Below, piece by piece: positions 1-7,212 of a DNA stretch of 46,594 nucleotides (positions are counted from its first letter, which is position 1; each line of letters opens with the position of its first letter). A program made the position numbers and the translations under genes. The stretch comes from Muribaculaceae bacterium. Its GTDB lineage: Bacteria; Bacteroidota; Bacteroidia; Bacteroidales; Muribaculaceae. The notes under the pieces were generated by a model. It saw only the letters and a list, made by a program, of their open reading frames with translations. It ran no database searches and was not told where the DNA came from. The stretch covers positions 1 to 46,594 of the forward strand of contig WGUO01000027.1 in the NCBI GenBank assembly GCA_014867205.1, given 5' to 3'.

Positions 1-594
1 GCCCCACGAAGGGCCCCAACCCCATGACGGACCATAACCCCAGCCGGGATAATAATCCCAGCCCCAGGCCGGTGTCCAGGTCCAGGACGGACCCCAGTTC
101 CATGACCAGCTGAACGGCCCCCATGCGTAACTCCACGTCCACGACGGGCGGTAACTCCAGTTATAGTAGACAGGAGCCCAACCGTATGAACCGGTATAGA
201 TTGAAGTAAAAGTTGGATAACCGTTGTCTATCACGATATCGACATTGCCGTATGAGTTCTCGAGAAGATCCTCAAGCACATCGGCATTATCAACCACGAT
301 AGTCGGGTTGTAATACTTCTGGATCTGCTGGGTATAGACGAAGTCCTCCGCGTTCTCTGCAGTCTGGCCAATAGTATCGACGGCTGACTCATAATAGAAT
401 CCGCGACGGTTGTAATCGTCTACATCCATATCGCTGAAATTTGCGATATAGTTTGACTTCTTGTTGCTTTTTTTATTTCCCTTGCCCGAAGTCTTGGGAT
501 TATAATATATATCATCAAACTCATCCTGGGCATACACGCCGGGCAACGCGACGGCTATCAGGGCCATACCCAATAAGAATCTATTCATATGCAT
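1..594 (-). CDS. Secreted Trp/Gly/Pro-rich repeat protein, partial (C-terminus beyond left edge)
   Basis: The reading frame is open from an ATG at 594 (second ATG at 588) to base 1, at least 198 codons, and runs off the window. Residues 3-22 form a signal peptide (MNRFLLGMALI...) ending after VYA, so the protein is exported. A basic, Lys/Asn-rich stretch follows (GKGNKKSNKKSN), then a mixed region, and from about residue 135 the protein becomes extremely rich in tryptophan. I count 16 Trp in the last 64 visible residues, in units like WGPSW, WTW and WGW. I do not recognise a family; surface or outer-membrane localisation is only inference from the signal peptide. A TATATTTG box lies about 60 nt upstream. 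The start at 594 or 588 cannot be decided. Confidence 0.75.
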   Translation of the reverse strand, partial: MHMNRFLLGMALIAVALPGVYAQDEFDDIYYNPKTSGKGNKKSNKKSNYIANFSDMDVDDYNRRGFYYESAVDTIGQTAENAEDFVYTQQIQKYYNPTIVVDNADVLEDLLENSYGNVDIVIDNGYPTFTSIYTGSYGWAPVYYNWSYRPSWTWSYAWGPFSWSWNWGPSWTWTPAWGWDYYPGWGYGPSWGWGPSWG

Positions 595-654
595 TTTGTT
601 TACTGTTACACCCTTTAGACATACAACATCACAAGCAGTTTAAGGGTTTATCTG

Positions 655-662
655 CAAATATA
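655..662 (-). promoter_or_regulatory. Candidate -7 box (TATATTTG) for the Trp-rich protein
   Basis: On the minus strand this is TATATTTG, matching the Bacteroidota -7 consensus TAnnTTTG. It gives a leader of about 55 nt before the ATG at 594. No good -33 TTTG is seen at 19-20 nt spacing, so confidence is moderate. Confidence 0.35.
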
Positions 663-761
663 GTCAAAAAGTTTGTGAATTTTGCTGTATCATCTCAATT
701 TTTCGCTCAAAAAGGCTCATTATGCACAAAAAATATCCCGTCCCACGCTCAACCTGGTAAT

Positions 762-1478
762 TTAATATTTCAGGTAGAAATCATGGCATAAAGCCCGATG
801 CTCGGCTGTAGGCAATCCCGGCGACTCCTCAAGTGTGAGCGTTGGTATCCCGTCAAACGCAAGTGACGGGACGGTTGTATTGCAGAATTCGAGAAGCACC
901 CTTTTGACAGGCGCCTTCTCGTGACCTCTGACCTTTTCGGCTCTTCGGAGCGACAGCCCTGCGGATTTAGCAGAATCGCAGACTTCATCAAAGCGTAGCG
1001 CCGGCACTATCATAGCAATCCTACCCGTGTCAGACAGCATTGACGCTCCCCTTTCAAGAATAACTGCCGGCGACAAGCCATCCTCATGTCTGGCGACAAG
1101 TCGAGGAGTGCCCGGGTTCGTTATCCCCGAGTCGAAATAGGGTGGATTGGACACTATCAGATCAACCTCACTCATCTTAAAGTCCACAAAATCGACATTT
1201 AAGGCCGAAAGGCGATTTGCCCAGGGGGAGGCCGCGAAATTCACTCTCGCCTCGGCAACAGAGGCCTCATCTATGTCAATGGCGGTAACTTTTGCCCCCG
1301 GCTGCCGCTGGGCACACATCAGTGCTATCACTCCGCAGCCGGTGCCTACATCAAGAATACTGCCCGCGTCCGACACATCTGCCCACGCGCCGACAAGGAC
1401 GGCGTCGACACCTATCTTCATCGAGCCCCCGCCATGCATACAGTCGAACTGCTTGAACCGGAATACAGACTTTCGCAT
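762..1478 (-). CDS. trmN6: tRNA1(Val) (adenine-37-N6)-methyltransferase
   Basis: A class I SAM-dependent methyltransferase of the TrmN6/YfiC family, which methylates N6 of A37 in tRNA-Val. From the start chosen here (238 aa) the SAM-binding motif DVGTGCG lies at residues 43-49, an acidic motif II follows (AIDID), and the adenine-methylating NPPY motif is at 111-114. The N-terminus MRKSVFRFKQF...HGGG matches the usual start of this family (FRFKQF near residue 6). I therefore reject the in-frame ATG 23 codons upstream at 1547; it also lies only about 10 nt from the candidate -7 box at 1557-1564. The gene is divergent from lon, with overlapping promoter regions. Length is normal for the family. 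Confidence 0.88.
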   Translation of the reverse strand: MRKSVFRFKQFDCMHGGGSMKIGVDAVLVGAWADVSDAGSILDVGTGCGVIALMCAQRQPGAKVTAIDIDEASVAEARVNFAASPWANRLSALNVDFVDFKMSEVDLIVSNPPYFDSGITNPGTPRLVARHEDGLSPAVILERGASMLSDTGRIAMIVPALRFDEVCDSAKSAGLSLRRAEKVRGHEKAPVKRVLLEFCNTTVPSLAFDGIPTLTLEESPGLPTAEHRALCHDFYLKY

Positions 1479-1493
1479 ATCAGAATTTTTATG

Positions 1494-1501
1494 TAATTTT
1501 G
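1494..1501 (+). promoter_or_regulatory. Candidate -7 box (TAATTTTG) for lon
   Basis: An exact TAnnTTTG match 71 nt before the lon ATG. The -33 element is weak (TTTCG near 1471-1475). It lies between the trmN6 start and the trmN6 promoter, so the two promoters face each other. Confidence 0.45.
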
Positions 1502-1556
1502 CAACTTGATTATTGCGGATGTGACCGCGTGCTGCGGCACAAGCCATATTCTACAG

Positions 1557-1564
1557 CAAAATTA
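1557..1564 (-). promoter_or_regulatory. Candidate -7 box (TAATTTTG) for trmN6
   Basis: The minus strand reads TAATTTTG here, 78 nt upstream of the chosen trmN6 ATG. It sits 9 nt before the lon start codon, inside the lon leader. Confidence 0.45.
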
Positions 1565-1572
1565 CAAAAAAG

Positions 1573-4002
1573 ATGTCAAAAAAGAGTAGTCTTGACGAGA
1601 CACAATTAGTGAATTATGACGGCGGCCCTATATACATGGACCCCGACAAGACCGAGCCCGACCCACTCGAAGGCATGTGCGAGGAAAATATACTTTTCCT
1701 TCCGCTTGACGACGAGGTGTTCTTCCCGTATATGCAGATCGGCACGCTGCTCGAGCACCCTGATTCTATTGCGACAGCCCGCAAGGCTCTGAAGTCTAAA
1801 GAGAAAGTATTTCTGTTCCTGGCATCAGACTCAATGCCTGCGGATTCCCAAGAGACTCAGCAGGAGGACATTATGTTCAGCCGTGGATGCGTCGGCATAA
1901 TTAATAATCTGGAGGATATGCCTGACGGCAAGGTCGCGATAACCGCTATAATCGGGCCTCGTGCCATCGCCGTCAACCTAAAACGCCGCACACCCTATAT
2001 GCGTGGGGATGTAGTGTTCTCGTTTCCAGGCCATATCGACCCGTCGGTCGAGGAGGAAAAGGAAATCGAGTCAAGACTGGACTCAGTCTATGGAGAGATA
2101 GCCAACCATCTTAGCGAACAGGATCGCGAGCGCCTCAAGGAGATGTACAACTCATTCAATCAGGGGAGCATCCGTCAGCTCTACTTCATGATGCAGAACT
2201 CTCCACTCAACGCCGACCAGCGTTATCAGTTGCTCGAGATAAACGATCTTTCAAGCCAGCGCAGACAGTTCACTGAGATGCTCGAGGGAGAAAAGAGACA
2301 TCTCGAGATAAGTAGCGAGATCCATCAGAAGACGATGTCGGAGATGGGACAGCGTCAGCGCGACGAGTACCTGCGTCTTCAGATGCAGCAGATCAAGAAT
2401 GAGCTTGGGGAGACTGATGATGACGACATCGAGGCTCTCAGGCAGCGTGCCAACGACAAGGAATGGACCGAAGAGACACGGGCACGCTTTGACAAGGAAC
2501 TCCGCAAACTTCAGAGGTTCAATCCGACCACAGTCGACTATTCGATACAATATGCCTATATTGATGAATTCCTCAGTCTGCCATGGCTGCATTGCGACAA
2601 TGCTGACTTCACGCTCGATTATGTGCGCAAGACTCTCGACAATGACCATTACGGTCTCGAGAAAGTCAAGGAGCGTATCGTGGAGCAGATGGCGGTGCTG
2701 AAGTTGCGACACGACACCAAGGCTCCCATACTCTGCCTGTATGGACCTCCGGGAGTAGGCAAGACATCACTCGGCAAGTCTGTTGCCTCCGCCCTGGGCC
2801 GCAAGTATGTCCGAGTCGCACTCGGCGGACTTCACGACGAGGCTGAGATTCGCGGACACCGACGCACCTATCTCGGGTCTATGCCCGGCAGAATAATCAC
2901 AGCGTTGCAGAAATGCGGCACCAGTGACCCCGTAATGGTACTTGACGAAATCGACAAGATCGGAGCCGACTATAAGGGTGACCCATCGCAGGCTCTGCTT
3001 GAAGTGCTTGACCCTGAACAGAACTGCAAGTTCCACGACAACTACATCGATCAGGACTATGACCTCTCCAAAGTGCTCTTCATTGCGACAGCCAACAGCC
3101 TCTCGACAATCTCCTCCCCGCTTCTCGACCGTATGGAACTCATTGAGATTGGCGGCTATGCCGAGGCGGAGAAGGTCCGGATAGCCCAGCGACACCTTAT
3201 ACCCAAGAATCTCACGGAACATGGTTTTGCCGAGGATGAGATTGCGTTTACCGACGAGGCACTTATGGAAATCATCACCTCTCATACCCGCGAGAGTGGG
3301 GTGCGCCGACTTGAGAAGAAAATCAACGATGTGCTTCGCAAGCTTGCGTGTCTCAAAGCCTCTGACAAGGAGTATCCGAGGATTATTGACGTTGAGAGCG
3401 CCAAGGAATATCTCGGCAAGCCCGAGACGTTTAGCGACGTTTATGAGAACAACGACATTCCCGGCGTCGTGACTGGCCTCGCGTGGACTCAGGCCGGTGG
3501 CGAGATTCTTTTCATAGAGTCATCAATTGCTCCGGGCAAGGAGGGCAAGCTTGTGCTCACCGGCAATCTTGGAGATGTGATGAAAGAATCAGCGATGCTT
3601 GCCCTGCAATACATCAAGGCCAATCACGAGGCACTCGGCATCCCCCAGAGCGCGCTCGAGTTCGGAACAGCCCACGTGCATGTTCCCGAGGGTGCAGTGC
3701 CCAAAGACGGTCCTTCGGCCGGCGTGACAATCGTCACATCTCTTGCCTCGACCTTCACAGGCCGTAAGGTGCGAAGCCATCTCGCAATGACAGGCGAGAT
3801 AACATTGCGCGGAAAGGTCCTGCCCGTAGGGGGTATAAAAGAAAAGATCCTGGCGGCTAAACGCGCCGGGATCAAGACTGTCATGCTTTGCGAGAAGAAC
3901 CGCAAGGACATCGAGGAAATAAAACCCGAATATATCGAGGGTCTCGACTTTCACTTTGTCGAGTCTGTGGCTGAGGCGCTTGAATTCGCGCTGTTGCCCT
4001 GA
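1573..4002 (+). CDS. lon: ATP-dependent protease La (Lon)
   Basis: Cytoplasmic AAA+ serine protease that degrades misfolded and regulatory proteins; 809 aa, the usual length for LonA. The order is a LAN substrate-binding domain (about 30-240), a coiled-coil linker, the AAA+ module with Walker A GPPGVGKT near 392-399 and Walker B VLDEIDK, then the protease domain. The catalytic Ser is S715 in PKDGPSAG and the catalytic Lys is in the GGIKEK motif near 755-758, giving the Ser-Lys dyad. The last 52 nt overlap the 3' end of the convergent DEAD-box helicase gene, and the transcript probably ends at a strong hairpin 27 nt after the stop, inside that gene. Start ATG at 1573 is the first in frame and follows the promoter. 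Confidence 0.97.
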   Translation: MSKKSSLDETQLVNYDGGPIYMDPDKTEPDPLEGMCEENILFLPLDDEVFFPYMQIGTLLEHPDSIATARKALKSKEKVFLFLASDSMPADSQETQQEDIMFSRGCVGIINNLEDMPDGKVAITAIIGPRAIAVNLKRRTPYMRGDVVFSFPGHIDPSVEEEKEIESRLDSVYGEIANHLSEQDRERLKEMYNSFNQGSIRQLYFMMQNSPLNADQRYQLLEINDLSSQRRQFTEMLEGEKRHLEISSEIHQKTMSEMGQRQRDEYLRLQMQQIKNELGETDDDDIEALRQRANDKEWTEETRARFDKELRKLQRFNPTTVDYSIQYAYIDEFLSLPWLHCDNADFTLDYVRKTLDNDHYGLEKVKERIVEQMAVLKLRHDTKAPILCLYGPPGVGKTSLGKSVASALGRKYVRVALGGLHDEAEIRGHRRTYLGSMPGRIITALQKCGTSDPVMVLDEIDKIGADYKGDPSQALLEVLDPEQNCKFHDNYIDQDYDLSKVLFIATANSLSTISSPLLDRMELIEIGGYAEAEKVRIAQRHLIPKNLTEHGFAEDEIAFTDEALMEIITSHTRESGVRRLEKKINDVLRKLACLKASDKEYPRIIDVESAKEYLGKPETFSDVYENNDIPGVVTGLAWTQAGGEILFIESSIAPGKEGKLVLTGNLGDVMKESAMLALQYIKANHEALGIPQSALEFGTAHVHVPEGAVPKDGPSAGVTIVTSLASTFTGRKVRSHLAMTGEITLRGKVLPVGGIKEKILAAKRAGIKTVMLCEKNRKDIEEIKPEYIEGLDFHFVESVAEALEFALLP

Positions 4003-5315
4003 GGCTTTCCACGACGGTTGCCGTGGCGATGGAAATGGCGCTTGCCATTTCCATTTTTTTGTTTCTTCCCACCATCCGGACACTCACTGGCCTTGACTTC
4101 AGCGCCCTGCGGTTTCCGCTTGCCTCTGTCACCTCGGCCTCGGCCCTTGCCTCGACTGCGTCCACCGCCATAGACGGGAGTCTCACCTAAATCCGCAGGT
4201 ACCTCAGCCTTTGGCACCGGTTTCTCAAGCAGGCGCTCTATGCGTGCGAGACGTGGAAAATCCTCCTTAGCCACAAATGTCACGGCACTCCCGTCACGGT
4301 CTGCACGGGCGGTACGTCCGATACGGTGAACATAGTCCTCCGCATCGCGGGGAACATCATAGTTGATTACCATCTCAATGTCATCGATATCAATGCCTCG
4401 CGATATGATATCCGTAGCCACAACCACATTAATTCTGCCGGCCTTGAAATCAAGCATAACGTCCTCGCGCTTGTCCTGATCGAGGTCTGAATGCATCTCC
4501 CCTATCTTTAGATTGGACTTGCGTAGTTCACGCGCCAGATTCTTTACCTTGATCTTGGATGATGAGAAAATAATGACACGTTTGGGCGGAGTCTCCCTGA
4601 ATATTGATTTCAACAATGGGAGTTTCTGAGTCTCGTAGCATATGTAGGCAGACTGTTTGATCTTCTCTGCGGGCTTTGAGACAGCCAGCTTAATCTCTAC
4701 CGGGTCCTTAAGTATCTTGTTGGCCATCTGCTGTATCTTGGGAGGCATTGTGGCCGAGAACATAAGAATCTGGACATTCTTGGGCAGATGCGAGTAAATC
4801 TGCATTATGTCATCATAAAACCCCATGTCAAGCATCCGGTCTGCCTCGTCAAGAATAAAGAACGAGACTTTCGAAAGATCGACATAGCCCATGCTGAGAT
4901 GAGCCAGAAGACGCCCCGGAGTAGCGATCACGACATCTGCACCGGCCTTCAGGCTTTTGCGCTGCTGGTCATAGGTGAAGCCATCGGTGCCGCCATATAT
5001 TGCGATACCGCTGACAGGCATGAAATATGCGAAGCCCTGAAGCTGCCGGTCTATCTGCTGCGCCAACTCGCGCGTGGGAGCCATCACAACGCAGTTGACG
5101 GCATCCGTCGGGTAACCGCCATCGGCAAGACTGTTAATTACAGGCAGAAGATAGGCTGCGGTCTTGCCTGTGCCGGTCTGTGCGCAGGCCATCAGGTCTC
5201 GCCCCTCCATTACTGCCGGTATCGTTTTCTCCTGTATTGGGGTACACTCGTCGAAGTGCATGTCCCAGAGACCATCGAGCACATCGTCGTTGGTCAGTAT
5301 CTCATCGAATCTCAT
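3951..5315 (-). CDS. DEAD-box ATP-dependent RNA helicase
   Basis: Superfamily 2 RNA helicase of the RhlE/SrmB type, expected to remodel structured RNA in ribosome assembly or mRNA decay. It has the Q motif (CTPIQ, ends at residue 29), Walker A AQTGTGKT at 45-52, DEAD at 156-159, SAT at 187-189 and HRIGRTAR near 330. Both RecA domains are therefore complete in 454 aa. The C-terminal tail from about residue 390 is low-complexity and basic (RGKGRGRGDRGKRK, then Lys/Asn/His/Gly), typical of an RNA-binding extension. Part of that tail is encoded opposite the lon terminator. The gene converges with lon and overlaps it by 52 nt (17 codons each). A TAATTTTG box is 19 nt upstream of the ATG. Confidence 0.93.
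   Translation of the reverse strand: MRFDEILTNDDVLDGLWDMHFDECTPIQEKTIPAVMEGRDLMACAQTGTGKTAAYLLPVINSLADGGYPTDAVNCVVMAPTRELAQQIDRQLQGFAYFMPVSGIAIYGGTDGFTYDQQRKSLKAGADVVIATPGRLLAHLSMGYVDLSKVSFFILDEADRMLDMGFYDDIMQIYSHLPKNVQILMFSATMPPKIQQMANKILKDPVEIKLAVSKPAEKIKQSAYICYETQKLPLLKSIFRETPPKRVIIFSSSKIKVKNLARELRKSNLKIGEMHSDLDQDKREDVMLDFKAGRINVVVATDIISRGIDIDDIEMVINYDVPRDAEDYVHRIGRTARADRDGSAVTFVAKEDFPRLARIERLLEKPVPKAEVPADLGETPVYGGGRSRGKGRGRGDRGKRKPQGAEVKASECPDGGKKQKNGNGKRHFHRHGNRRGKPQGNSANSSASATDSTK
4029..4060 (+). terminator. Intrinsic terminator of lon, inside the antisense helicase gene
   Basis: A perfect 11-bp stem (4029-4039 with 4044-4054) closes a GCTT tetraloop and runs into seven T residues (4054-4060) on the plus strand. 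It lies 27 nt after the lon stop codon but within the C-terminal coding region of the minus-strand helicase. On the minus strand the hairpin has no T-run, so it should act only on lon. Confidence 0.85.
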
Positions 5316-5334
5316 TGTTTTCTCTTTTACAGTG

Positions 5335-5342
5335 CAAAATTA
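5335..5342 (-). promoter_or_regulatory. Candidate -7 box (TAATTTTG) for the DEAD-box helicase
   Basis: The minus strand reads TAATTTTG, with 19 nt between the box and the ATG at 5315, giving a very short leader. No clear -33 TTTG is visible. Confidence 0.5.
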
Positions 5343-5562
5343 ACACTTTTTATTCATATTTCATCCATAAGGATACATTTCAGAATATTTTAATAGGCGT
5401 AAAGTCCTGTCAAATCCTGAAATTCCGAAATTCAGAATGTGTACGTTGCCACTACAGAAAGAGGACTCCATTATTAATTAATTGCTGTTCAACAGCATAC
5501 AGAATATTTTATAATAATTTTCGATTTTAACACTTTTTCCAGAACATTTTAATCCGGCTTAT

Positions 5563-5586
5563 TGTTTATTAGATGTACAATAAACA
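5563..5586. promoter_or_regulatory. Inverted repeat upstream of ECF sigma gene
   Basis: Perfect 8-bp arms TGTTTATT (5563-5570) and AATAAACA (5579-5586) with an 8-nt spacer, ending 35 nt before the ATG at 5622. It could be an operator or a leader hairpin; the sequence does not say which. Confidence 0.35.
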
Positions 5587-5621
5587 GACACAATAACAAT
5601 CAACTTCTAAAACTAAACAAA

Positions 5622-6131
5622 ATGAAAGTGAACAAATCATTTGAGGAACGCCTTGTAGGACTTCAGGGAAATTTACTCAACTTCGCCTATCAGCTCACCA
5701 CCAACCGCGAGCAGGCTGAGGATTTGCTTCAGGATACTACCCTCAAGGCTCTCGACAATGAGGACAAGTATGTTGACAACGTCAACTTCAAGGGCTGGAT
5801 CTTCACGATCATGCGCAACATTTTCATCAACAATTACCGACAGAATGTTCGCAAGGCTACAGTCATCGACCAGACCGAGGACCTCTATCACCTTAACATA
5901 TGTCAGGACTCCGGTCTTGACACACCCGAAGGCTCTTACGCTGTCAAGGAGATTTCTGTCGCCCTAAACGCATTCCCCGATGAATACCGCGTGCCATTCA
6001 ATCTTTTCGTCGCCGGATACAAATACAGCGAGATCGCCGAGAAGCTTAATCTCCCCATCGGCACCATCAAGAGCCGAATCTTCTGCGCGCGCAAGAAACT
6101 CCGCGAGCAACTTCACGACTACGCATATTGA
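5622..6131 (+). CDS. RNA polymerase ECF-type sigma factor
   Basis: A 169-aa sigma-70 family protein of the extracytoplasmic-function group, directing RNA polymerase to a specific promoter set. Region 2 is at about residues 15-80 (AYQLTTNREQAEDLLQDT, then GWIFTIMRNIFINNYR) and region 4 at about 110-165 (LPIGTIKSRIFCARKKLREQL, the helix-turn-helix). I chose the ATG at 5622 because MKVNKSFEERL aligns with the usual start; the frame extends 20 codons upstream with no support. No anti-sigma gene lies beside it: the next gene is on the other strand. Regulation may therefore be transcriptional, or by a distant anti-sigma factor (inference). The leader carries repeats and a palindrome. Confidence 0.92.
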   Translation: MKVNKSFEERLVGLQGNLLNFAYQLTTNREQAEDLLQDTTLKALDNEDKYVDNVNFKGWIFTIMRNIFINNYRQNVRKATVIDQTEDLYHLNICQDSGLDTPEGSYAVKEISVALNAFPDEYRVPFNLFVAGYKYSEIAEKLNLPIGTIKSRIFCARKKLREQLHDYAY

Positions 6132-6211
6132 TCATATTGATCATAACAGATTTCGATAGAAATTACACGACATATAGATATTGATTGTTTATTGAGATTG
6201 TTTTATCTGAA

Positions 6212-6237
6212 AAAGGAGACCCGTTCGGGCCTCCTTT
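6212..6237. terminator. Shared intrinsic terminator between sigma factor and CMD-cupin genes
   Basis: The arms AAAGGAG and CTCCTTT plus an inner CCC/GGG (6212-6237) form a hairpin between the two convergent genes. The minus strand has a five-T run after the stem, so it fits best as the terminator of the CMD-cupin transcript; it can also end the sigma mRNA. Confidence 0.7.
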
Positions 6238-6238
6238 A

Positions 6239-6289
6239 CTTCTATATTAATACAACAGACATTCCTTCTATATTAATACAACAGACATT
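6239..6289. repeat. Two tandem copies of a 25-bp sequence
   Basis: CTTCTATATTAATACAACAG plus ACATT occurs at 6239-6263 and again, identical, at 6265-6289, with one base between. The second copy overlaps the stop codon of the CMD-cupin gene at 6288-6290. It looks like a local duplication; no function is evident. Confidence 0.9.
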
Positions 6290-7136
6290 ACTTGCCAAGA
6301 TGCAGGTATTCCTCGTCATTGACCGGTTCGAGCCAGATGTTTTCAGTCGACTCACCCGGCACTGCAAATGCAAGATGCGCGAACCACGAGTCTTTTGCCG
6401 CTCCATGCCAGTGCTTTACATTTGCGGGAATATGTATTACTGTTCCGGGTAATATCTCGACGGCCGGCTTTCCTTCTTCCTGATACCATCCGCGGCCTGC
6501 CACTCCGACAAGCATCTGGCCTCCACCCTTCGCTGCCTTGTGGATATGCCAGTTGTTACGGCATCCCGGCTCAAATGTAACATTGGCAAAGGGTATCTGA
6601 TCTGTCGAGATCTGAGCGAGATAACTATTGCCGATAAAATATCGTGCATAGGCAGTGTTGGGCTCACCGATGGGAAATATCATCTGGCGCTGGAACTCAG
6701 CCTTGGCGTCATCTCCCTTAATATCGTCACTCCAGACCTCCTTTGCAAGTCTGAAGGCTGCCCAGGCCTTTGGCCATCCCGCGTAAAACGCAATATGGGT
6801 TATTATCTCGGCCGCCTCTGTTCGGGTGATGCCGTTCTTCTTTGCCTCCTGAAGGTGATATTTCAGCGAACTGTCTGTTATACCCTGCGAAATCAACGAT
6901 GTCATTGTGACAAGGCTGCGGTCGCGAAGCGAGAGGAGGTCGTTGCGGCTCCACACCTCCCCGAAAAGGATATCGTCGTTAAGGTGTGCGAATTCCGGAG
7001 CAAAATCTCCCAAAGCGTCTCTGCCCGCTGTCTGAACAATCCTCATACCGCCGCCCGAAGTCTGGAGTGTCTGATTTTGTGCCATGATTCCTGATGCCAT
7101 AATCGAAATGGTTAATAATCCTATTAGTCTTTTCAT
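6288..7136 (-). CDS. Exported carboxymuconolactone decarboxylase-like / cupin fusion protein
   Basis: A 282-aa two-domain protein. Residues 1-19 are a signal peptide (MKRLIGLLTISIMASGIMAQ). Next comes a CMD/AhpD-type helical domain (about 45-145; RDRSLVTMTSLI, ITHIAFYAGWPKAW) without the CxxC of AhpD. A cupin domain follows (about 165-275) with metal-ligand motifs WHIH and KHWHGA, and GxxxxIPANVKH between them. The CMD-cupin pairing occurs in proteins annotated as carboxymuconolactone decarboxylase family. The true substrate is unknown, and aromatic catabolism is unlikely in this setting. The cupin metal site suggests an oxidoreductase or detoxification role in the periplasm (inference). It has its own TAATTTTG box and lies downstream of the RIC-LuxR regulator on the same strand. 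Confidence 0.87.
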   Translation of the reverse strand: MKRLIGLLTISIMASGIMAQNQTLQTSGGGMRIVQTAGRDALGDFAPEFAHLNDDILFGEVWSRNDLLSLRDRSLVTMTSLISQGITDSSLKYHLQEAKKNGITRTEAAEIITHIAFYAGWPKAWAAFRLAKEVWSDDIKGDDAKAEFQRQMIFPIGEPNTAYARYFIGNSYLAQISTDQIPFANVTFEPGCRNNWHIHKAAKGGGQMLVGVAGRGWYQEEGKPAVEILPGTVIHIPANVKHWHGAAKDSWFAHLAFAVPGESTENIWLEPVNDEEYLHLGK

Positions 7137-7153
7137 GTCTGATTTGTTTATCG

Positions 7154-7161
7154 CAAAATTA
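7154..7161 (-). promoter_or_regulatory. Candidate -7 box (TAATTTTG) for the CMD-cupin gene
   Basis: The minus strand reads TAATTTTG, 17 nt before the ATG at 7136. The nearest -33-like TTTG (complement of 7187-7190) is 25 nt away, longer than the usual 19-20. Confidence 0.45.
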
Positions 7162-7212
7162 CAAAGATTAATCGGAACATGTTTACCAAAATCTCAGACG
7201 TACAAACCATAA

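Larger units (their letters stand above)
5316..5621. other. 306-nt AT-rich divergent intergenic region
   Basis: The region separates the helicase (minus) and the sigma factor (plus). It holds the helicase -7 box and two copies of TTAACACTTTTT (5340-5351, 5527-5538). It also holds three copies of a CAGAAyATTTTA motif (5381, 5500, 5540) and an inverted repeat at 5563-5586. No gene or tRNA is seen. I cannot identify a clear housekeeping promoter for the sigma gene, which may have its own (ECF-type) promoter. Confidence 0.5.

Noticed and set aside
1479..1547. Upstream start for trmN6 at 1547
   Set aside because: The extra 23 codons do not match the family N-terminus and would begin only about 10 nt after the -7 box; the ATG at 1478 fits.
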